Below are positions 34,273-40,322 of a stretch of 40,322 nt of DNA, one piece after another; positions within the stretch are counted from its first letter, which is position 1; every line of letters begins with the position of its first letter. The notes under the pieces are model-generated. The model saw only the letters and a program-made list of their open reading frames with translations, was not told where the DNA came from and did not search any database. Origin of the DNA: Desulfuromonadales bacterium (GTDB taxonomy: Bacteria > Desulfobacterota > Desulfuromonadia > Desulfuromonadales > JAHYIW01); assembly GCA_029210745.1 (NCBI GenBank), contig JARGFI010000025.1, forward strand, positions 1 to 40,322. Reading direction: 5' to 3'. The translations under genes and the position numbers were made by a program.

Positions 34273-35988
34273 GTGAGTTTTGAACGAAAAAAATTAGGAG
34301 AAATCCTCGTTGAGATGGGGACGTTGACGCCCTCCGAGGTTGATCTCCTGCTGGCCAAGAAAAAGATTTCCGGAACTAATTTCGGTCAAACCGGTGTCCT
34401 GGAAGGGCTGTTCAGCGATGAAACCCTGGCGCAGGCCATCGCCAGCCAATATGGGCTGGAATATATTGATCTGGAGTTTTTTTTGCCGGAGTCCGAACTC
34501 CTCGAATCGTTGCCCTCCGGAGCGCCACTACGATTCGGTTTCATGCCGATTGAACGCACCGATAAGGGGTTGGTCGTTGCTGTTGCAAATCCGACTGACG
34601 TTGAAAATCTCGACGATCTTGAACTCCTGTTGGGGGAGCCACTTATTCTCAAGGTCGGTTCCGCCAGCCGGATTCATCAGCTCCTTGAAAAGGGCGATAC
34701 CTCCAATCGTGTGCTGCAGGAAGTTTCGGAAGATTTCAAACTGCAACTGGTCAAGGAAAGTGACAAGGGGGATGAAGTCCTTTCTCTGGAAAAACTCGCT
34801 GATGACGCCAGTCCGATAATTCGCCTGATCGATTCGACCCTTTACGATGCACTGAAAAAGCGCGTCAGTGATATTCATATCGAATCGACGCCGCAAGGCG
34901 TGGTGATCAAATACCGGATCGACGGGGTGCTCTATCGGGCGACCGAGACTCTCGACAGCCGCTTTCAGGGGCCGATTATTTCGCGGATCAAGGTGATGAG
35001 TGAACTTGACATCTCTGAGCGACGGATCCCCCAGGACGGGCGTTTCAAGGTTCGTCTGGGGAGTAAATCGATCGATTTCCGGGTGTCGATCATGCCCAGT
35101 GTTTTTGGTGAAGACGCCGTTATCCGGATCCTCGATAAAGAATCGATTGCCTCCGACCTGAAAGGGTTGACGCTGGAAGTGCTCGGATTTCCGGAGCGTG
35201 AACTGAAGCGTTTCCGCCGGCTGATCCGTGAGCCTTACGGCATGATTCTGGTCACCGGTCCGACGGGGAGCGGTAAAACCACCAGTCTCTATGCTGCGCT
35301 CAGTGAAATCAAGAGTGATCAGGAAAAGATTATCACCATTGAGGATCCGGTCGAATATCAGGTTGCCGGGGTGGTACAGATTCCGGTTAATGAAAAGAAA
35401 GGGTTGACCTTCGCGCGTGGCTTGCGTTCTATCTTGCGGCATGATCCGGACAAGATCATGGTCGGCGAGATCCGTGATCCGGAAACGGCACAAATTGCGG
35501 TCCAGTCAGCCTTGACAGGTCACCTGGTTTTTACTACGGTCCATGCGAACAATGTTTTTGATGTGCTGGGACGTTTCATGCATATGGGGATTGACCCGTA
35601 TAATTTTGTCTCCTGTCTCAATTGTGTCATCGCGCAGCGGCTGGTACGCAAGTTGTGTCCCCACTGTCGAAAGCGGGTTGAGTATTCGCGTGAGCGCCTC
35701 GAAGAATCAGGTCTCGATTACACAACCTTTCGCGATCTGCCTCTCTATGAGGGGGAGGGGTGCAAGGACTGTAATGGAACCGGGTACCGGGGGCGCAGTG
35801 CGATTGTGGAACTGCTGGTGCTCGATGATCATTTGCGCGAGCTGATCATGACCCGCGAGCCGGTGGCGCGATTAAAACAGGTGGCGCGTGAATCAGGGGT
35901 CGTCTTCCTGCGCGATTCGGCGGTAGAAAAGCTGGTGGCCGGGATAACGTCGTTGCCGGAGATCGATCGGGTGACTTTTGTCGAGTAG
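34273..35988 (+). CDS. GspE/PilB-type secretion ATPase
   Basis: 571 aa from GTG 34273. An N1E/MshEN domain (about 1-150), then the hexameric ATPase: RVSDIHIES (Asp box region near 197-205), Walker A GPTGSGKT at 329-336, TTIEDPVEY-type Asp box region, HDPDKIMVGEIRD Walker B, and the C-terminal C4 zinc finger with CPHC (about 462-465) and CKDC (about 498-501). It powers pseudopilus extension. 16 nt after the F gene. Confidence 0.93.
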   Translation: MSFERKKLGEILVEMGTLTPSEVDLLLAKKKISGTNFGQTGVLEGLFSDETLAQAIASQYGLEYIDLEFFLPESELLESLPSGAPLRFGFMPIERTDKGLVVAVANPTDVENLDDLELLLGEPLILKVGSASRIHQLLEKGDTSNRVLQEVSEDFKLQLVKESDKGDEVLSLEKLADDASPIIRLIDSTLYDALKKRVSDIHIESTPQGVVIKYRIDGVLYRATETLDSRFQGPIISRIKVMSELDISERRIPQDGRFKVRLGSKSIDFRVSIMPSVFGEDAVIRILDKESIASDLKGLTLEVLGFPERELKRFRRLIREPYGMILVTGPTGSGKTTSLYAALSEIKSDQEKIITIEDPVEYQVAGVVQIPVNEKKGLTFARGLRSILRHDPDKIMVGEIRDPETAQIAVQSALTGHLVFTTVHANNVFDVLGRFMHMGIDPYNFVSCLNCVIAQRLVRKLCPHCRKRVEYSRERLEESGLDYTTFRDLPLYEGEGCKDCNGTGYRGRSAIVELLVLDDHLRELIMTREPVARLKQVARESGVVFLRDSAVEKLVAGITSLPEIDRVTFVE

Positions 35989-35992
35989 GAAT

Positions 35993-36910
35993 ATGTTACG
36001 AAGAACTTATCTGGGGCTGGATGTGACTGGTTATGAGTTGCGTGCCGTCTCCTTGCGTCGTGCCGGCAAAAGTGTGGCACTGAGCGGCGGAAAATTTTTG
36101 TCATTGGCGCCGGGACGTTTGACAGTTTCTCCCCATAAACTCAACATTATTAATCGCTCCGGTCTGGTCAGTGATCTGCGGGATCTTTTTGATGGGTTGG
36201 CGGGAGGGGAGGAGCGGGTTGCGCTGTCCTTGCCGGATCTCGCCGGACGGCTGCTGTTGACCGAGATTGAAGCTGAATTTAAAAGTCATGCTGAAGGGCG
36301 GGAAATTCTGCGTTGGCAGATGAAAAAAAAACTGCCTGCGGAACTCGGCGAGTTGCAACTCGATTTTCAGACGTTGCGCAAAGAGGAAAGTGGTCGGTCC
36401 CGCGTTCTGGTCGGGCTGTTAAGCAAGGCGTTGGTCGAGCAATATGAGGAGGTGCTGGAGGATGCCGGTTTGCAGCCGGTACAGATTGAACTGCACGCCC
36501 TGGCGCTCTTTAACTATTATGTCCAGCGACGCTTTGACCTGGGGGAAGATTTTATTTTTATCGGGGTCGAAAATGACAATCTGATCATCAGTTACTTTCA
36601 GGAAAAGTGTCTGACCTTTTGCCGCGTCAAGTATCTGGCTGCACACCCCGATCGGGTATTTCAGGAAGTGAATCGCTCGATCGTTGGTTTGCGGGAGCAA
36701 TTTCACACCTTGCGGCGGGCAACGGTTTTTGCCCACATTGAGCCGGTGGACGTTGATGATTATATCACCGGATTACAAGCGGTTTTTGAGCGTGATATCG
36801 TCCTCCTTGACCCCAGAATTGATCGCCTGGCGAATTTTGCAAGCAGTTTCGATAAAGACGACGCGTTGCGTTTGACGGCAGCTATCGGCGCGGCTGAAAG
36901 ATTATTATAA
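35993..36910 (+). CDS. pilM: PilM-like cytoplasmic ring protein
   Basis: 305 aa from ATG 35993. A YLGLDVTGYELRAVSLRRAGKS start with actin-fold (FtsA/PilM-like) topology; DLAGRLLLTEIEAEF and the LPAELGELQLDFQ region are typical of PilM/GspL cytoplasmic domains. It recruits PilN to the inner membrane. The start codon directly follows the pulE-type stop (4 nt), with AGGA at short spacing; an in-frame TTG 35978 is unlikely. The gene order M-N-O-P follows. Confidence 0.82.
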   Translation: MLRRTYLGLDVTGYELRAVSLRRAGKSVALSGGKFLSLAPGRLTVSPHKLNIINRSGLVSDLRDLFDGLAGGEERVALSLPDLAGRLLLTEIEAEFKSHAEGREILRWQMKKKLPAELGELQLDFQTLRKEESGRSRVLVGLLSKALVEQYEEVLEDAGLQPVQIELHALALFNYYVQRRFDLGEDFIFIGVENDNLIISYFQEKCLTFCRVKYLAAHPDRVFQEVNRSIVGLREQFHTLRRATVFAHIEPVDVDDYITGLQAVFERDIVLLDPRIDRLANFASSFDKDDALRLTAAIGAAERLL

Positions 36911-36913
36911 ACA

Positions 36914-37480
36914 ATGAAGCTTGCTATTAATCTGGCCACTAAATCTTACCCGAACCGGCGTGCACTGACTGCCGGGGGGACGCTGTTGCTGGTTCTTCTG
37001 GGGGTTTTTCTGGTCAACAACCTGATCGGGCTGGCGGCCGAAAATAATCGCACCAGGCAACTGGTTGAGCGTTTTTCTGCGTTGGAAGAATCGCCGGGGC
37101 AGACAGTGGCACAGGCCCCGGTCGTGCCGCAGGTCAGCTATTCGGCAGAGGCACTTGAGCAGCAACGGCAGCGGATCATTGTGGCGAATCGTTTGCTGGA
37201 GGAAGATGCCTTTCGATGGACGGCCCTGCTTGACCGGTTGGAAGCGATTCTGCCTGAAGGAGTCAGCCTCAGTTCGATGGCACCGCACTTAAAGGACGGG
37301 GTTATCAACATCAGTGGTGAGTCGCGGGATGTCCCGACCCTTCAGCTTCTCCTCGACCGTTTACTTGGCAGTGAATTCTTCTTTGATGTGCGTTTGGCGA
37401 GTCAGTCACGGGTTAAAAGTCAAAGTGAAGCGACGCAAGTCCAGTTTAATCTCAGTCTGATCTGGAAAGAAATTTTATGA
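36914..37480 (+). CDS. pilN: PilN-like inner-membrane protein
   Basis: 188 aa with the diagnostic MKLAINLATKSYPNRR N-terminus ('NLA-x-x-x-Y/P-x-R'), a single TM (about 23-42), a coiled region and a ferredoxin-like periplasmic domain (about 110-185; LLEEDAFRWTALLDRLEAILP). It binds PilM through its N-terminus and PilO through the periplasm. Its TGA overlaps the PilO ATG by 4 nt. Confidence 0.85.
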   Translation: MKLAINLATKSYPNRRALTAGGTLLLVLLGVFLVNNLIGLAAENNRTRQLVERFSALEESPGQTVAQAPVVPQVSYSAEALEQQRQRIIVANRLLEEDAFRWTALLDRLEAILPEGVSLSSMAPHLKDGVINISGESRDVPTLQLLLDRLLGSEFFFDVRLASQSRVKSQSEATQVQFNLSLIWKEIL

Positions 37481-38040
37481 TCGTGGCGGCGAGTTTTCAG
37501 TTGCTGTGGCGCACCCAGAAACCGCTGATAATAATGCTGTTGATCGCGGCACCATTGTTGGTCGGCATCCTCGGCTATCGTCATCTGGTAGCGATCCCCC
37601 GCCTGGCAACGCTCGAAAAAAACTATTTACAACGCCAGGCGCAAGTCCGTCTGGAACAGGCCGGGCGGGCCAGAAATCAGGGGCCGGCTGCCGAGTTTCA
37701 ACGCAACCTGGAGGATTTCCGTCTCTTTGATGAAAAGCTTCCCCAAGAGCATGAATTTTCTGAATTGATCGGTGAACTGGACACCCTTGCCGCCGCGACT
37801 GGACTTAACCTTGCCTCGATCAACTATCAGACAGAAATTATCGAGGAAAGCGGGATTCTTGCCTATTCGCTGCAATTTTCATTGCAAGGTTCTTATGCCC
37901 AGGTGAAGCGTTTTCTGCATTCACTTGAAATGTCGCGACGCTTGATAACCATCGACAGCCTGGGCTTGAGTGGCGGTGCTGACGGTGACGGTGCTTTGCG
38001 CTTGAAGGTAACCACCTACTTCAAGGCGGAGGAATCATGA
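37477..38040 (+). CDS. pilO: PilO-like inner-membrane protein
   Basis: 187 aa. Single TM (about 16-35), a coiled coil (about 42-85), and a C-terminal ferredoxin-like PilO domain (about 92-185: LIGELDTLAAATGLNLASINYQ, then GSYAQVKRFLHSLEMSRR). It heterodimerises with PilN. Overlaps both neighbours by 4 nt (ATGA). Confidence 0.87.
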   Translation: MIVAASFQLLWRTQKPLIIMLLIAAPLLVGILGYRHLVAIPRLATLEKNYLQRQAQVRLEQAGRARNQGPAAEFQRNLEDFRLFDEKLPQEHEFSELIGELDTLAAATGLNLASINYQTEIIEESGILAYSLQFSLQGSYAQVKRFLHSLEMSRRLITIDSLGLSGGADGDGALRLKVTTYFKAEES

Positions 38041-38867
38041 CCCGTTCCCAGCGCCTGATGGTTATTGCCGTCATTATTTTTATACTGTCACTGGTGTATG
38101 CCTGGCTGGAGACCCCACGTCTTGAAAAAGCACCACCGGTGCTTGAAAAGAAAGTCGTCCGTGCTGAAAATAAATCGTCAGCAGAGGTCGCGCGTCTCTA
38201 CGCAGGACGCCTGCGGGTCGATCTGTTGACGCATAAAACGGGCAAATATTCCGGAATCAAACGCGATCTTTTCACCGGCAAGGTTGCTGCCAGTGCTCCG
38301 CCACCCCCCCCGCCCCCTGAGCCGGAAGTTGTCGCCACGCCCGCACCTGAACCGGTGGCCGATGAAGTATCCGCCGCGCCGGTGGCCGAGGTGGTGCGAA
38401 CACAGTTGGCACAATTTACCTTTCTCGGTTATCTTAAAAAAAAGTTTCAGCAATCGGTATTTTTGACCGCCGCCGGAGAAATTTTTATTGTCAAACAGGG
38501 GGATCGATTCGGTGATCAGTCACGCTTTGAAGTGCAGACCATCACTGTCGACAAAATGATAATTTCGGACCACGTCAGCGGGAGTTTTGTCAGTGTTTCG
38601 TTGGTTGAACAAGCGCCGCTGGTGCCGGATGAGATGCCTTCCGCAACGGCACCGCCGGGAGCATCAAGGTATCACCCCGCCGCTGTTTCGCCGCCAGTTT
38701 CGCAACCTGCCGTGGTGCCGTACCCGCATCCGACCGTGATTGAGCCAGCGCCGGACAGTGCGTCCCCGGTCGATGCGGAAGAGGTGCCGGTCGACTCAGA
38801 GGTTCCGGCGCATACCGACGTGCCGCCCATGTTGATCAACTTTCCCAAAGGGATTTCGCATGACTAA
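38037..38867 (+). CDS. PilP/GspC-like connector with Pro-rich arms
   Basis: 276 aa. N-terminal TM (about 7-24), a GIKRDLFTG segment (73-81, reminiscent of the 'RDPF' motif in PilP and GspC), a proline run (about 88-107), a beta-rich HR/PilP domain (about 122-192; FTFLGYLKKKFQQSVFLTAAGE, KQGDRFGDQ) and a Pro/Ala/Asp-rich C-terminal tail (about 193-276). It is not a lipoprotein (no lipobox), in contrast to typical PilP. It probably links PilN/O to the secretin. The long C-terminal tail is unusual. The secretin ATG lies inside its final codons (8-nt overlap). Confidence 0.8.
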   Translation: MTRSQRLMVIAVIIFILSLVYAWLETPRLEKAPPVLEKKVVRAENKSSAEVARLYAGRLRVDLLTHKTGKYSGIKRDLFTGKVAASAPPPPPPPEPEVVATPAPEPVADEVSAAPVAEVVRTQLAQFTFLGYLKKKFQQSVFLTAAGEIFIVKQGDRFGDQSRFEVQTITVDKMIISDHVSGSFVSVSLVEQAPLVPDEMPSATAPPGASRYHPAAVSPPVSQPAVVPYPHPTVIEPAPDSASPVDAEEVPVDSEVPAHTDVPPMLINFPKGISHD

Positions 38868-40322
38868 CAGGACATTTACCTGGCTTCTTATTGTGCTGAT
38901 TTTGTCGATGACAACCGGCTGTGCCGGGAAACGTGCCTTCAGTCGCGGTGAAGATGCATTGCTGCAACACGACTACGCCGCTGCCGTCAATGAATTCACT
39001 ACCGCTGTTGAAGAAGATCCGGGCAAGCATGAATATCGTATCTCCCTGCTTACCGCCCGTGCCGAGGCGGCGCAACACCACCTGAAGCAGGCGCGGGGCT
39101 TGACCGACGAAGAAAAATATGCCGAAGCTGCAGGCGAGCTGGAACGGGCGATAAGCTATGACCCCGGACTTGATGTCGCTGTTTATGAACTGAACAAGAT
39201 TCGCAAGCGGCTGGAGATGAAAAACCGCCTGGATGAGGCGCGGGCTTTTTATCGAGAGCGGCGTTTGCCGCAGGCGCAACGGGTCATCGACGAGATCCTC
39301 AGAGTCAACCCTGATCAGGCTGACGCGCTGGCCCTGAACGACCAGATCCGCAGCGAGGGGCGTACGTTGATCGACGGGGTCGAGCTGGAGGTTGCTTCCG
39401 ATGAACCGATCACGCTCAAATTCAAGGATGCCGACCTGAAGGATGTATTCAATATTCTGTCGCAATTGTCGGGGATCAACTTTATTTTTGACGGCGAGAT
39501 CCGTTCAGAAAAAATCTCCATTCTGCTTGAAAACGGCACCTTCGGCCAGGCGCTGGAACTGCTGCTGAACATGAACAAACTCGACAAGAAAATTCTCAAT
39601 TCAAAATCGATCATTATCTACCCGCTCTCCAAAGAAAAAGCCAAGCAATATGAAGATCAGGTGATCCAGACCTTCTATCTGTCGAACATCGACGCCAAAA
39701 AAGCGGTCAACCTGCTGCGGACGATGCTCCAATTGCGTAAAGTTTATGTGCATGAAGAACTCAACGCACTGGTCATACGCGATACTCCGGAAGTGATCAA
39801 ACTGGCCAAACAATTACTGGAGGCGGCGGATCGCCAGGATGCCGAAGTCATATTTGATCTGGAGCTGGTCGAAATCAGTCATGGGGACGGGTTGCAAATC
39901 GGTCCGAAGCTGCAAGGAGGCTACCAACTTCAGGCCGGGATTAAAGCCCCGCCTCTGAGTACAACGATACCTGAGTCAGGTGCTGCCGTCACGACCAGCG
40001 AGATTGTCCCCGTTGTGCTGGAATCGCTGCGTGATTTAAGAGGGATCGATTTTCTTTACGGCCTGCCCAGTGCGTCGTTTGACTTGGCGAAAACCAAAAC
40101 TGACAGCGAAATCCTCGCCAATCCCCAAATCCGGGTCAGAAATAAGGAAAAGGCGAAGGTTCACGTCGGTACGCGTGAACCGGTGATCACCGTCACGACC
40201 TCCGGGGATAACGTTACAGAAAATATTCAGTATGTCGATGTCGGGGTCAAGCTGGATGTTGAACCGACCGTGCAGCTTGACAATACCGTCATTACCAAGA
40301 TAACCCTTGAAGTGAGTAGTGT
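38860..40322 (+). CDS. TPR-secretin lipoprotein (GspD/PilQ family), partial
   Basis: At least 487 codons; runs off the window, 3' end missing. ATG 38860 overlaps the PilP-like gene. Signal and lipobox TTGC with Cys21. TPR-like repeats (about 27-150; ALLQHDYAAAVNEFTTAVEE, then ARAFYRERRLPQAQRVIDEIL), then a secretin-TonB N0 domain (about 185-240; ITLKFKDADLKDVFNILSQL), an N1 domain (about 265-325; VIQTFYLSNIDAKKAVNLLR) and the beginning of the secretin pore domain (about 327 on; AEVIFDLELVEISHG). It makes the outer-membrane channel. TPR fusion to a secretin is seen in delta-proteobacterial secretion operons. Confidence 0.9.
   Translation, partial: MTNRTFTWLLIVLILSMTTGCAGKRAFSRGEDALLQHDYAAAVNEFTTAVEEDPGKHEYRISLLTARAEAAQHHLKQARGLTDEEKYAEAAGELERAISYDPGLDVAVYELNKIRKRLEMKNRLDEARAFYRERRLPQAQRVIDEILRVNPDQADALALNDQIRSEGRTLIDGVELEVASDEPITLKFKDADLKDVFNILSQLSGINFIFDGEIRSEKISILLENGTFGQALELLLNMNKLDKKILNSKSIIIYPLSKEKAKQYEDQVIQTFYLSNIDAKKAVNLLRTMLQLRKVYVHEELNALVIRDTPEVIKLAKQLLEAADRQDAEVIFDLELVEISHGDGLQIGPKLQGGYQLQAGIKAPPLSTTIPESGAAVTTSEIVPVVLESLRDLRGIDFLYGLPSASFDLAKTKTDSEILANPQIRVRNKEKAKVHVGTREPVITVTTSGDNVTENIQYVDVGVKLDVEPTVQLDNTVITKITLEVSS

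Noticed and set aside
1-40322. CRISPR array, prophage, integrase or IS element
   Set aside because: No regularly spaced identical repeats with unique spacers and no phage, integrase or transposase gene seen; only short GTCAAT arrays and REP-like palindromes.

Overview
The window reads as chromosomal DNA of a Desulfuromonadales-type bacterium (relatives of Geobacter, Desulfuromonas and Pelobacter). Grounds: multihaem c-type cytochromes with CxxCH motifs next to a parvulin isomerase and an NHL beta-propeller; the order tig-clpP-clpX-lon followed by cytochromes and a PilMNOP/secretin secretion operon, which I recall (unverified) from Geobacter; many c-di-GMP and cyclic-nucleotide enzymes; and moderate GC content. 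This is taxonomic inference from gene content, not a database match.

Layout. 1-6.9 kb holds housekeeping and envelope genes: a HExxH lipoprotein, a small secreted protein, a FabG-type reductase, a CHASE2 adenylate/guanylate cyclase, a small L,D-transpeptidase and a second SDR. 6.9-9.0 kb is an accessory island. It has a four-helix-bundle 'suffix' protein with a zinc ribbon, bracketed by 9-bp-periodic GTCAAT repeats, then a gene-free stretch with hairpins and REP-like palindromes, then a broken FadL porin remnant. 9.0-15.7 kb holds an MBL hydrolase, a ferritin-like protein, YbaK, a rhomboid protease, a PsiE-like protein, a large L,D-transpeptidase and a TraB protein. A probable 6S-like RNA lies on the minus strand at 15.70-15.87 kb with its own promoter and terminator. 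16.1-19.6 kb carries two c-di-GMP enzymes, tail to tail. 19.7-21.7 kb is an EI24 membrane protein overlapping a TPR/metallopeptidase.

21.8-22.3 kb is a tRNA cluster (Pro, Arg, His, Leu), then the proteostasis operon tig-clpP-clpX-lon, an HU gene with its own promoter, and a second tRNA cluster (Asp, Val, Asp). From 28.9 kb comes a parvulin isomerase, an NHL propeller lipoprotein, a tetrahaem cytochrome and an octahaem cytochrome, ended by a terminator. The remaining 7.3 kb is a secretion/pilus-type operon (inner-membrane F protein, E-type ATPase, PilM, PilN, PilO, PilP-like protein, TPR-secretin) that runs off the right edge.

The most interesting block is 28.9-40.3 kb. A periplasmic foldase, a propeller and two multihaem cytochromes sit directly before a complete outer-membrane secretion apparatus, suggesting a module for making and exporting an extracellular electron-transfer protein, possibly a tetrahaem filament. 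The second point of interest is the repeat-flanked four-helix-bundle cassette at 6.95-7.85 kb.
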